A stretch of 64,000 nt of DNA from Mangrovibacter plantisponsor (GTDB lineage Bacteria > Pseudomonadota > Gammaproteobacteria > Enterobacterales > Enterobacteriaceae). The position numbers were made by a program, and so were the translations under genes. Shown in pieces: positions 1 to 8,232 of the stretch. The stretch covers positions 248,001 to 312,000 of the forward strand of contig NZ_QGTS01000006.1 in the NCBI RefSeq assembly GCF_003182475.1, written 5' to 3'. The number at the start of each line of letters is the position of its first letter. Position 1 is the first letter of the stretch. The notes beneath the pieces were generated by a model. That model did no database searches. It was not told the DNA's origin and saw only the letters and a list, made by a program, of their open reading frames with translations.

Positions 1-885
1 ACAGGCTTCACTGGCTGCATGGCAACGCGGGTGAAACCGGCACCCTTCAGGAAAATGGTTTGCCACTGGTGGCTGGCCGGGAATGGTTTTCAAATGCCCG
101 GCACTGCCTTCACTTTGTGGCTGGCAATCAATCAGCCCCTGAGTGTATGGGTGAGCCGCGTGGTGGAGCACTTCGCGTTTTCCACCTGATTCACACAGCC
201 GCCCGCCATACATTACCGCGATACGGTCACAGGTTTGCGCCACCACCCCAAGGTCGTGGGTAATCATTATCACCGCCACACCCAGCTCACTGCGCAAGTC
301 ACTCAGCAAACGCAGGATCTGCATCTGCACAGTGACATCCAGCGCAGTCGTCGGCTCATCGGCAATTAACAGACGTGGTTCTGCCGCCAGTGCAACAGCT
401 ATCATTGCCCGTTGCCGCATCCCCCCAGAGAATTCATGTGGGTAATTTTTTGCCCGGCTTTGTGGGTCAGGGATCCCCACCTGGCGCAAGAAATCCAGAG
501 CATCGGCCCGCGCCTGCCTGCGGCTGGCGCCAAAGTGCAGGCGGCGGCTTTCGGCAATTTGCTCACCTACCGTCATCACCGGGTTAAGGTGGCTGGACGG
601 GTTTTGGAAAATCATACCAATTTCCCGCCCGCGAACACCGGCCATCTGCGCCTCACTCAGGGGAACAAGATCACGCCCGGCAAGATTGATACTTCCCCCA
701 CTAATGCGCAGCCCCTGCCCTGGTAATAAGCGCATCAGCGCACGGCAGGTCACCGTTTTACCCGACCCACTTTCCCCAACCAGGCCTAACATTTCCCCTT
801 CGGCCAGGCGAAAACTGATGCCATCCACCAGCGTCACCTGGTTTACGGTTGTCACGGTCAGTTGTGAGACATCCAGTAATGTCAT
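1..885 (-). CDS. Dipeptide/oligopeptide ABC transporter ATP-binding protein (DppD/OppD-like), C-terminus cut by window edge
   Basis: The minus strand is open from an ATG at 885 to the left edge, giving 295 residues with no stop. It shows a Walker A (GESGSGKT), an ABC signature (FSGGMRQR), a Walker B ending in ADEPTTALD and an H-loop histidine (MITHDL). The last residues read HFPEGCRFHPRCHAAS, the Cys-rich C-terminal motif typical of oligopeptide-transporter ATPases, so only a short tail is missing. The start overlaps the upstream permease stop by 4 bp (ATGA), so translation is probably coupled. It would energise import of small peptides through the two permeases to its right. A second ATPase (DppF/OppF type) may lie beyond the edge. 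The exact substrate is not known. Confidence 0.93.
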   Translation of the reverse strand, partial: MTLLDVSQLTVTTVNQVTLVDGISFRLAEGEMLGLVGESGSGKTVTCRALMRLLPGQGLRISGGSINLAGRDLVPLSEAQMAGVRGREIGMIFQNPSSHLNPVMTVGEQIAESRRLHFGASRRQARADALDFLRQVGIPDPQSRAKNYPHEFSGGMRQRAMIAVALAAEPRLLIADEPTTALDVTVQMQILRLLSDLRSELGVAVIMITHDLGVVAQTCDRIAVMYGGRLCESGGKREVLHHAAHPYTQGLIDCQPQSEGSAGHLKTIPGQPPVANHFPEGCRFHPRCHAASEAC

Positions 886-1733
886 ACGCGTTCTCCTAAC
901 CGGTCACCCAGCCCATCAGCCAGCAGGCTGAACCCCATTGCCAGCAGTACAATTGCCAGCCCGGGGAATGTGGTTATCCACCAGGCGGTGGTAATAAAGC
1001 TCTGCCCTTCTGCCACCATCACGCCCCATTCAGCAGTTGGTGGCTGAACACCTAAGCCGAGGTAGCTCACCGCCGCACCATTCAGCAGAACCAGGACACA
1101 GTCAGACATGGAGAACACCAGTGCGCCCGTCAGCGCGTTGGGCAATAAGTGGCGAAACAGAATACGGGTGTGGCTGTACCCCAGGCTGCGCGCGGCGAGA
1201 ATAAAATCACGCTGTTTCAGGGTTAACACCTGCGCCCTCACCAGGCGGGCATAAGACACCCAGCCCACCATTGCCATCGCGATATAAAAACTGCCAAGCC
1301 CTGGCCCCAGAATGGCGATGATTGCCAGCATCAGAACCAGGAAAGGAAAAGCCAGGACAATATCTATAACACGCATAACGACTGCATCCACAACGCCGCC
1401 CAGGTAACCAGAAAGCGCTCCCAGCACTGTTCCCAGCGAGAACGGGAAAATCACCCCCAGCAGGCAGATTTGCAGATCCACGCGCGCGCCCCACACTACG
1501 CGGGAAAAAATATCGCGCCCGAAGTTATCGGTACCAAACAAATGAGCGCCACCAGGAGGGAGCAGGCTCACCGACGGGTCCTGATTGATGGGGTCGAAAG
1601 GTGCCAGCCATGGCGCAAGAATTGCGGCCAGCAACCACAAGCCGATAATGCAGCCACCAGCCACCAGCGCGTGCTGGCGCGGAATAAAACGCCGCCGCCA
1701 CTGCGCCACACTTGCAGGCAAAGTCAGGTTCAT
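882..1733 (-). CDS. Peptide ABC transporter permease, DppC type
   Basis: This is a 283-residue inner-membrane protein with about six hydrophobic segments. The N-terminal stretch FGTDNFGRDIFSRV is a hallmark of DppC/OppC/GsiD permeases, and an EAA-like loop (ILAARSLGYSHTRILFRHLLPN) contacts the ATPase. It overlaps the DppB-type permease by 4 bp upstream and the ATPase by 4 bp downstream, so all are one operon. No binding-protein gene is visible in the window. It may lie off the left edge or be recruited from elsewhere. Substrate unknown; the linked peptidase genes suggest short peptides or peptide-like amides. Confidence 0.92.
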   Translation of the reverse strand: MNLTLPASVAQWRRRFIPRQHALVAGGCIIGLWLLAAILAPWLAPFDPINQDPSVSLLPPGGAHLFGTDNFGRDIFSRVVWGARVDLQICLLGVIFPFSLGTVLGALSGYLGGVVDAVVMRVIDIVLAFPFLVLMLAIIAILGPGLGSFYIAMAMVGWVSYARLVRAQVLTLKQRDFILAARSLGYSHTRILFRHLLPNALTGALVFSMSDCVLVLLNGAAVSYLGLGVQPPTAEWGVMVAEGQSFITTAWWITTFPGLAIVLLAMGFSLLADGLGDRLGERV

Positions 1734-2668
1734 AGTTTCACCCTCGGATCCAGTGCGACTGTGAGCACATCGGCCAACAAATTGACGGTGACAGTTGCCA
1801 GTGCAAAAACAATCACCACGCCCTGAACCACCATGTAGTCCCGGCTGAAAATTGCTTTGATAAGTAACTGCCCCATTCCGGGTATGGCGAACACACTTTC
1901 TATCACTACCGTGCTGCCAATCAGCCAGCCAATGTTAACGGCCAGCAGGTTGATGGTTGGCACCAGTGAGTTCGGTAACACATGCCGCCAGAAGATGCGC
2001 GATTCCTGCTGGCCCCGCGCCCGGGCAGCCACCACATAATCACTGCTCATCTCCATCAGCAGGCTGGCGCGCAGATTGCGAATCAACACCGCTGATAACG
2101 CCAGCGCAACCGTAAAACACGGCAAAGCCATGTGGTGCAGGCGTTCGGTCAGTTCATCGCCATAACCAGAAACCGGGAACCAGCCCAGCGTCACGCTGAA
2201 CACAATGATCATCATGATCCCCAGCCAGAAAGCGGGAAAGCCCAGCCCGGCGGTGGTAAACAGGCGAATGCACTGATCCCACACACCTCCCCGATGGCGT
2301 GCAGCCATAGCGGCCAGAGGAACGGTAATAACAATTGCCAGCAGGACACTTCCTGCCACCAGCCAGACGGTTGGCTCCAGCCGGGAACCTATCAACTTCA
2401 GGGTATCCACCCGGTAAACGATGGATTTGCCCAGCTCGCCATGAAGCAGGTTGCGCAAGAAATAGAGATACTGCACCCACAAGGGTTCATCGAGGCCAAA
2501 CTGGGCGCGAATACGGGCCAGTGCTGCGGGAGTACTGCGCACACCAAGTAAAATGCGTGCCGGGTCACCCGGGATGGCGCGTACCATGGCAAACGTAATA
2601 ATGCTTATTCCCAGCAAAACTGGCAGCAGTTGCAGGGGGCGAAACAGCAGAAACCGGTAACGGTGCAT
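1730..2668 (-). CDS. Peptide ABC transporter permease, DppB type
   Basis: This 312-residue permease has the DppB/OppB signature. An N-terminal membrane helix is followed by AIPGDPARILLG and a conserved LDEPLWVQYLYFLRNLLHGELGKS-type periplasmic region. An EAA loop (VVAARARGQQESRIFWRHVLPN) lies near residue 215. Its ATG at 2668 shares one base with the TGA of the upstream hydrolase (TGATG), so the peptidase and transporter are translationally coupled. It should form the heterodimeric channel with the DppC-type permease. Confidence 0.92.
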   Translation of the reverse strand: MHRYRFLLFRPLQLLPVLLGISIITFAMVRAIPGDPARILLGVRSTPAALARIRAQFGLDEPLWVQYLYFLRNLLHGELGKSIVYRVDTLKLIGSRLEPTVWLVAGSVLLAIVITVPLAAMAARHRGGVWDQCIRLFTTAGLGFPAFWLGIMMIIVFSVTLGWFPVSGYGDELTERLHHMALPCFTVALALSAVLIRNLRASLLMEMSSDYVVAARARGQQESRIFWRHVLPNSLVPTINLLAVNIGWLIGSTVVIESVFAIPGMGQLLIKAIFSRDYMVVQGVVIVFALATVTVNLLADVLTVALDPRVKL

Positions 2669-3567
2669 CAGTCACCTCCGCTGCTGCGCTGGCGCTCCAG
2701 AAAATCCAGCAGGACCGGGTAATAGGCCTGGGGCTCTTCATAAAACGGCATATGGCTACTATTGGGGAATACATGGAGTTCCGCCTGGGGCAGACCCTGT
2801 TTCATTTTCATCGCACAGGCAGGTGTCAGTTCATCATGCTGTCCGGTGGTAATCAGGCAGGGAACCTTAATCATGTGCAAATCAGCACTGCGGTCCCAGT
2901 CTTTTAAATTACCGGTATAGAGAAACTCATTCGGCCCCTGCATTGTCTCGTAAGGCCCCATATTCCAGTCGTCCAGCGAGCGTTTTACCGGTGCAGGCCA
3001 GACATCAAGCCGGCAAACATGGCGGTAGTTCAGCAAGGTGACGGCAGCCTGGTATTGCGGGTGACTCAGCCAGCCCAGGGCTTCATAGCGTTGCATCATC
3101 GCAACCGTTTCTGGCCCCAGAGCCTCGCGCAGACGGTTGAGCTCTTGCACCAAATGGGGCATATCCGCCACTGTATTTTCGAGGATCAGGCTACGAATTG
3201 CACCAGGGTGGTGCAATGCCACTTCAATCGCCAGCCAGCCGCCCCATGAATGCCCCAACAAATGCACTTTTCCAAGATTCAGCGCACGGCGTACTGTTTC
3301 AACTTCCTGAACATAGCGCTCCATTGTCCAGAAGCGCGGGTCCTGCGGGCGGTCGGATTTACCTGTCCCCAACTGGTCAAAAGCCACTACCCGGTAGCCC
3401 TGCTGTTTCAGGCAGGAGTGCGCTTCACGCAAGTAATCACAGGGCAACCCAGGGCCGCCATTCAGGCAAAGTACTACGTCGTCACCCTCGCCAAACTCCC
3501 AGGCAACTACGTTGTAGCCATTAACCGTAATATCATGGCGTTTATCTGGCTGAATTTCGCTCCACAT
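2668..3567 (-). CDS. Proline iminopeptidase-like alpha/beta hydrolase, first gene of the peptide-transport operon
   Basis: This 299-residue cytoplasmic alpha/beta hydrolase belongs to the proline-specific peptidase family (Pip-like, S33). The nucleophile elbow GHSWGG puts Ser at residue 107, and the likely acid and base are Asp245 (GQHDE) and His272 (SSHMP). The oxyanion motif reads NGGPG at residues 36-40, not the usual HGGPG, so its substrate may differ from simple N-terminal proline peptides. It leads an operon with a dipeptide-type ABC transporter and faces a LuxR solo across a 219-bp gap that holds a lux-box-like repeat at 3640-3659. Known family activity is cleavage of N-terminal proline or related amides. 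Amide hydrolysis of a plant compound is an inference from the LuxR context. Confidence 0.88.
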   Translation of the reverse strand: MWSEIQPDKRHDITVNGYNVVAWEFGEGDDVVLCLNGGPGLPCDYLREAHSCLKQQGYRVVAFDQLGTGKSDRPQDPRFWTMERYVQEVETVRRALNLGKVHLLGHSWGGWLAIEVALHHPGAIRSLILENTVADMPHLVQELNRLREALGPETVAMMQRYEALGWLSHPQYQAAVTLLNYRHVCRLDVWPAPVKRSLDDWNMGPYETMQGPNEFLYTGNLKDWDRSADLHMIKVPCLITTGQHDELTPACAMKMKQGLPQAELHVFPNSSHMPFYEEPQAYYPVLLDFLERQRSSGGD

Positions 3568-3639
3568 CTTTCCCTCCGGTGCCCGTCATTCAATTCGCGG
3601 GTGTTTTTCTTACGCTAACGGCTTCGCCCGCCACTGAAC

Positions 3640-3659
3640 AGTTAGCAAAAATACTAGTT
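3640..3659 (-). promoter_or_regulatory. Lux-box-like inverted repeat upstream of the first hydrolase operon
   Basis: Read on the minus strand this is AACTAGTATTTTTGCTAACT. It matches the element at 4541-4560 at 15 of 20 positions, including AACTAG and the ATTTTT core. It lies 72 bp before the hydrolase ATG at 3567. The placement before both genes flanking a LuxR regulator makes a binding site for that regulator likely. This is inference from repeat and position. Confidence 0.6.
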
Positions 3660-3786
3660 TTGCCTGCAATGCCAGTACAAAAAACATGCAACTCATGGCA
3701 CTGTATTTGCATATAAAGCGTTACAGACTGAAAAGGTTTTGCACAAACCATGCCGCTCACGGCACAGACAGGAAATGGAGGGGAAC

Positions 3787-4539
3787 ATGCAACCAGCTAT
3801 TCAGCACCCTGGCACATCATTTCCCAATGGACTGGATGATGCGTTCACTACACTTTTTGACCAGACACAAACGCTGGGCTTTGATGCGGTTATTTACGAC
3901 TACACCCCCGTCCCCCGTTCACTGGAAGGGGAATTGATCACGCCATCATTGTTGCGGATGCACAACGTACCGGACGATATGCGCCAGCGCTGGTGCGACC
4001 AGGGCTATTACCAGGTTGACCCGGTACAACACTGCGCACTGGAAAGCTGCGCGCCTTTTGTGTGGTCTTATCAACGCCCGGATTACACCTCTCTGCGTGG
4101 GCGGTTGAGCGACCAGCATAAACCGGTGACCCATTACATGCGTGACCACGATATGCCTTGCGGCGCCACCGTACCGCTGCACTTGCCTCATGGTGGTTTT
4201 GTCACCCTGACCGGGATCCTGACCGCCCCCCATCAGGAACGGGATGTCATGGACAGCCTGGCGCAACTGACCTTTATCGCCCACCGTTTCCAGGAAAGCG
4301 CATTCCCGTTATTCGATGCATCCATGCTGACCTGCCGCCATGTCAAACTCAGCAATCGTGAGCGCGAATGCCTGGCCTGGTCCGCGGAAGGGCTGACAGC
4401 CAAAGAAATTGCCCGCAAGTTACACCGCTCAGTCGCCACCGTAACATTGCACCTGAACACCGCGGCGAAGAAGTTGGGAGCCAGTAACCGGGTTCAGGCA
4501 GTGGTACGCGCACTGCACTACCGTTTACTGGACAGTTAA
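3787..4539 (+). CDS. LuxR-family solo regulator of the plant-signal-responsive (OryR/PipR-like) subgroup
   Basis: I chose the ATG at 3787 (250 residues) because a strong GGAGGGG lies just upstream; an in-frame ATG at 3739 lacks this. Residues 1-170 are an autoinducer-binding domain and 190-250 a LuxR-type helix-turn-helix (LSNRERECL ... TAKEIARKL). Aligned on the DPV motif (Asp78-Pro79), the two ligand-pocket positions that are Trp57 and Tyr61 in TraR are Met65 and Trp69 here. This Met/Trp pair marks the LuxR solos of plant-associated bacteria that respond to plant compounds rather than acyl-homoserine lactones. Conserved Trp93 and Gly126 are kept. No luxI-type synthase is in the window. The flanking iminopeptidase and peptide-transporter genes match the known genomic setting of PipR in a Pseudomonas endophyte. 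Confidence 0.9.
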   Translation: MQPAIQHPGTSFPNGLDDAFTTLFDQTQTLGFDAVIYDYTPVPRSLEGELITPSLLRMHNVPDDMRQRWCDQGYYQVDPVQHCALESCAPFVWSYQRPDYTSLRGRLSDQHKPVTHYMRDHDMPCGATVPLHLPHGGFVTLTGILTAPHQERDVMDSLAQLTFIAHRFQESAFPLFDASMLTCRHVKLSNRERECLAWSAEGLTAKEIARKLHRSVATVTLHLNTAAKKLGASNRVQAVVRALHYRLLDS

Positions 4540-4540
4540 G

Positions 4541-4560
4541 AACTAGCATTTTTACTAGTA
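4541..4560 (+). promoter_or_regulatory. Lux-box-like inverted repeat upstream of the second hydrolase
   Basis: The sequence AACTAGCATTTTTACTAGTA carries arms ACTAG and CTAGT separated by 8 bp. It starts one base after the luxR stop codon and lies 63 bp before the ATG at 4624. It is the counterpart of the repeat at 3640-3659 in reverse orientation, so both flanking hydrolase promoters carry the same element at similar distance. Confidence 0.62.
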
Positions 4561-4623
4561 TTCACTGCATACAACTGCGTTCTACCCTGAGCAAACATTC
4601 ACATCACAGGGTAAACAGCAGCC

Positions 4624-5517
4624 ATGTATACCATCCAAGAGGGCTATGCTCCGTTTCGGGAATACCAGACCTGGTTTCGTATTTGCGGCAGTCTCCACAC
4701 GGGGCGAACGCCTCTGGTGGTCGCCCATGGTGGCCCGGGTTGTACCCACGACTATGTTGATGCTTTTCGTGATATCGCCCGCACCGGGCGGCCTGTTATT
4801 CACTACGATCAACTCGGCAATGGCAACTCCACACACCTGCCCGATATGCCCACAGATTTCTGGACCCCGGCACTCTTCCTGGAAGAACTGGATAACCTGC
4901 TAGAGCATTTAGGTATTGAACAGGACTACGCGCTTCTTGGGCAATCCTGGGGAGGAATGCTGGCAGCTGAGCATGCAGTACGCCAGCCTGCCGGGCTGAA
5001 AGCACTGGTCATCGCCAATTCACCGGCATCCATGGCACTCTGGTTGTCAGCGGCGGCCAAACTGCGTTCTGAATTACCACCAGAGGTTCAGGCCACCCTG
5101 CTGGAGCACGAAACCGCAGGTACACTGAACAGCGAAGCCTATAAAGCCGCCAGCCAGGTATTCTACCAGCGCCATGTTTGCCGCCTTGCTCCCTGGCCGG
5201 TGGAAGTACGCCGTACTTTTGACGCAATGGATGAAGACCCAACGGTTTATCATGCCATGAACGGACCAACAGAATTTCACGTTATCGGCACCATGAAAGA
5301 CTGGACGATTATCGACCGGCTAAGCGCCATTACCGTCCCCACTTTATTGATCTCTGGCCGTTACGACGAAGCCGCTCCCGAAGTGGTGCAGCCCTTTGCC
5401 GACAATATTGCTGGTGCTCAGTGGGTTATTTTTGAAGATTCAAGCCACATGCCTCATGTCGAAGAGCGTGAGCAATGTATGAAAACCGTCAGTAACTTTT
5501 TAACCGCCAATTTGTAA
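4624..5517 (+). CDS. Proline iminopeptidase-like alpha/beta hydrolase, second copy
   Basis: This is a 297-residue Pip-family hydrolase with the canonical oxyanion motif HGGPG at residues 35-39. The nucleophile elbow is GQSWGG (Ser108), and the likely acid and base are Asp248 (GRYDE) and His275 (SSHMP). It resembles the copy at 2668-3567 over the whole length but differs in the oxyanion motif and elbow, so the two probably split substrates. It is monocistronic behind a lux-box-like element and is followed by a hairpin at 5543-5570. Cytoplasmic; no signal peptide seen. A proline iminopeptidase or amidase role is from family; the actual substrate is unknown. Confidence 0.88.
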   Translation: MYTIQEGYAPFREYQTWFRICGSLHTGRTPLVVAHGGPGCTHDYVDAFRDIARTGRPVIHYDQLGNGNSTHLPDMPTDFWTPALFLEELDNLLEHLGIEQDYALLGQSWGGMLAAEHAVRQPAGLKALVIANSPASMALWLSAAAKLRSELPPEVQATLLEHETAGTLNSEAYKAASQVFYQRHVCRLAPWPVEVRRTFDAMDEDPTVYHAMNGPTEFHVIGTMKDWTIIDRLSAITVPTLLISGRYDEAAPEVVQPFADNIAGAQWVIFEDSSHMPHVEEREQCMKTVSNFLTANL

Positions 5518-5542
5518 TTTTTAGCGCCAACACCACTCCCCT

Positions 5543-5570
5543 GCGGTTTCATTGAACAGGATGAAACCGC
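5543..5570 (+). terminator. Hairpin after the second hydrolase gene
   Basis: GCGGTTTCAT and ATGAAACCGC form a perfect 10-bp stem with an 8-base loop, 26 bp past the stop codon. No T-run follows on the plus strand, so it may be a terminator or an RNA-stabilising hairpin. Confidence 0.5.
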
Positions 5571-5718
5571 TACCTGCCAAAATCTGCCTGGCTTTCCCTG
5601 CGTTCAGGTTGATATAGCGCAGTTTTTTTCGAGCAGTTCTCCTGCAAAATTAAAATGCGACTCATAATTAATACACTAATCATTTGGCATACTTACCAGG
5701 TCACTGGAGGAGAGCATC

Positions 5719-6141
5719 ATGCTCAGGCAATTCAATGCATTACTGGACAAACCCGATACTGGCAAGCTCCTGTTACGCCTGGCAATCGGTTGTATGATGT
5801 TGTTTCATGGTATTCACAAAGTGATGGACGGTATTGGGCCAATTATCAGCATTGTGGAAAGCCACGGTATGCCGGGCTTTGTCGCCTGGGGTGTTTACCT
5901 GGGGGAAGTTGTTGCGCCAGTGCTGTTGATAATCGGCCTGCTGGTTCGCCCGGCAGCGCTGGTGATGTGTTTTACCATGTTATTCGCCTGGCTGACTACC
6001 AACCCCGGGCTGATTTTCACCACCACCAAAGTGGGCGCATGGGGGCTTGAAGAGATTGCGTTATTCTTTTTTGGCGGTATCACCATTGCGTTATTGGGGT
6101 GTGGCCGGTTCAGCCTGGTGAGCAACCCGGCATTGCGTTAA
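5719..6141 (+). CDS. DoxX-family inner-membrane protein
   Basis: This 140-residue protein has four predicted membrane segments and the DoxX pattern GxxLLRLAIGxMMLFHGIHKV near the N-terminus. The length fits the family, which includes E. coli YphA-like proteins of uncertain function, sometimes linked to redox or thiosulfate metabolism. The start is supported by GGAGGAG 7 bp upstream. It is a single gene closed by a strong hairpin shared with proP, which converges on it. Confidence 0.85.
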   Translation: MLRQFNALLDKPDTGKLLLRLAIGCMMLFHGIHKVMDGIGPIISIVESHGMPGFVAWGVYLGEVVAPVLLIIGLLVRPAALVMCFTMLFAWLTTNPGLIFTTTKVGAWGLEEIALFFFGGITIALLGCGRFSLVSNPALR

Positions 6142-6148
6142 TCTGTTG

Positions 6149-6177
6149 TGCCACCGCCGGGTAAACCAGCGGTGGCA
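6149..6177. terminator. Bidirectional hairpin between doxX-like gene and proP
   Basis: TGCCACCGC and GCGGTGGCA form a perfect 9-bp stem around an 11-base loop. It sits 8 bp after the doxX-like stop and 16 bp after the end of proP, which converges from the right, so it can serve both. Confidence 0.6.
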
Positions 6178-6192
6178 GGCAACCAGACCAGG

Positions 6193-7698
6193 TTATTCGT
6201 TAATACGCGGGTGCTGCTGAACCAGTTTGCTCCGTTTTGCCTGGAGTTCAGCAATTTCCGCATCAATGTCCTCAATTTTCTGCTCAATATTATCGTGGTG
6301 CTCTTTGAGGATCTCTTTTGCTTCCTGAATATCCGATGCCGCAGGCGTTGCACCTTTTAGCGGTAAATTGGCGGTTTCTTTCATCGCCAACCCGGTAATC
6401 AGCCCAATCACAGCTATCACCATCAGATACCATGCCGGCATCATCAGGTTACCTGAGGTTTCCACCAGCCAGGCGGCAAGTGTGGGAGTCAGCCCGGCGA
6501 TTAACACCGAGATATTAAAAGCGCTGGCAAGCGCACTGTAACGAATATGCGTCGGAAACATCGCGGGGAGTGAAGAAGCCATCACGCCAGTAAACGCATT
6601 GAGTATCACGGCCAGAATCAGCAACCCGGCAAAAATTAACCCAATCACATCACTGTTAATTAATTTAAACGCAGGGATCGCCAGAACTAATAAAGCAACA
6701 CTGCCGCAAATCACAAATGGACGGCGCCCAAAACGGTCGCTGAGCAGCCCCATTACTGGTTGCACAAACAACATCCCAATCATGATGGCGATAATAATCA
6801 GCACACCGTGGTCTTCCGAATAATGCAGGTTGTGGGACAAATAGCTCGGCATATAAGTGAGCAGCATGTAATAGGTGACGTTAGTTGCAATAACTAACCC
6901 AATACACGCCAGCAGGCTGCGCCAGTGCTGTGTGGCGATTTCTTTAAATGAAATCTTCGGCCCTTCCTGCAAACCCTGGCGGTCACCCTGCTCCAGTTTA
7001 TCAACATGTTGCTGAAAGGCCGGGGTTTCCTCCAGGGCATTTCTCAGGTACAGCCCAATAATGCCAAGCGGCAACGCCAGGAAAAATGGCAGGCGCCATC
7101 CCCAGGCCATAAAATTATCCTGGCCAACAATTGCGGAAATCAGTACCACTAACCCGGCCCCCAGCACAAACCCGGCTATTGACCCAAAATCCAGCCAGCT
7201 CCCCATAAAACCACGCCGCCGGTCAGGTGAATATTCGGCAACAAATATGGAAGCTCCGGTGTATTCCCCGCCAACTGAAAAGCCCTGAGCCATTTTGCAC
7301 ACTAACAGCAGCACAGGAGCCCAAATACCAATCGTTTCATAACCCGGAATTAAGCCAATCCCGAAAGTACTGAGCGACATAATCACAATCGTAATTGAGA
7401 GAATTCTCTGGCGACCATATTTATCGCCCAGCATCCCGAAGAACAGCCCACCTAAAGGGCGAATTAAGAATGGAACAGAGAACGTCGCTAACGCCGCTAT
7501 CATCTGTACACCGGGGCTGGCATCCGGGAAAAAGACTTTCCCCAACGCATAAGCAACAAAGCCATAAACACCAAAATCAAACCATTCCATAGCATTTCCT
7601 AAAGAGGCTGCGGTAATGGCTTTACGTAATTTAGCATCATCAATAATAGTGACATCGCTCAGGGCGATTGGCTTAATTTTTTTCCTTGCTCGAATCAT
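6193..7698 (-). CDS. proP: Proline/glycine-betaine osmosensing symporter ProP
   Basis: This 501-residue MFS transporter is almost collinear with E. coli ProP. It imports proline, glycine betaine and other osmoprotectants with protons and is activated by high osmolality. Visible features are the N-terminal DVTIIDDAKLRKAI, the signature GNAMEWFDFGVYGF, twelve membrane helices, MFS motifs (GDKYGRQR, SDRFGRRP) and a C-terminal helical region with heptad hydrophobics (about residues 455-495) that matches the coiled coil of osmosensing ProP. I chose the ATG at 7698 because AGAGGA lies 6 bp upstream and it matches the ProP N-terminus; a longer in-frame reading to 7776 lacks support. Confidence 0.97.
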   Translation of the reverse strand: MIRARKKIKPIALSDVTIIDDAKLRKAITAASLGNAMEWFDFGVYGFVAYALGKVFFPDASPGVQMIAALATFSVPFLIRPLGGLFFGMLGDKYGRQRILSITIVIMSLSTFGIGLIPGYETIGIWAPVLLLVCKMAQGFSVGGEYTGASIFVAEYSPDRRRGFMGSWLDFGSIAGFVLGAGLVVLISAIVGQDNFMAWGWRLPFFLALPLGIIGLYLRNALEETPAFQQHVDKLEQGDRQGLQEGPKISFKEIATQHWRSLLACIGLVIATNVTYYMLLTYMPSYLSHNLHYSEDHGVLIIIAIMIGMLFVQPVMGLLSDRFGRRPFVICGSVALLVLAIPAFKLINSDVIGLIFAGLLILAVILNAFTGVMASSLPAMFPTHIRYSALASAFNISVLIAGLTPTLAAWLVETSGNLMMPAWYLMVIAVIGLITGLAMKETANLPLKGATPAASDIQEAKEILKEHHDNIEQKIEDIDAEIAELQAKRSKLVQQHPRINE

Positions 7699-8232
7699 TT
7701 GTATCCTCTTTTTTTTATTAACTATTTTCCTTTTACAGGCAGGCTTACAGAACCCTGTATTCGGGAGTGATTTCACACAACTCCCTTACATCACACGTTC
7801 AGGTGAATGGTTACAGAATAGCAGATTCAGGGCATTACATTTGTCTACATAGTAAGCAAACAAAATAACCACCCTGAGAAATAAACATATAACCAACTGA
7901 ATTAATAATAAAAAACAAGAATAACCCTGAACATGTCTGATTTTTCAAACAGATACCAGAAACCGTCTTAAACCCCTTGTTAAAATAAGGTATTTATTCC
8001 AGTAAAAAACACATATACCAGACGAAACGAAACAGACTATTTTGGAGAGCAAAAAGTTGGCAGGTATTTAACCGGGCTTATCAGGAATACAATAAAGACC
8101 AGACAAGCCACATATTGATGGCTACTATTGCGCAGACTGTTACCCATTCAGCCTGGTGGCCCGGGGCTACAATCTTCTGTTGTGGCATTCGCCTTCCCCT
8201 GCGCCCGGAGTGAATACATTAAGGATAGTGTT
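7699..8232. other. AT-rich divergent intergenic region (proP / LprI-like gene)
   Basis: About 530 bp with no convincing gene. It must hold the proP promoter(s) and that of the secreted protein at 8233. I could not place a confident CRP, Fis or OmpR site by eye. Confidence 0.5.

Noticed and set aside
60-726. Short plus-strand frames over the left edge
   Set aside because: They lie antisense to the clear ABC ATPase frame and have no ribosome site or domain.
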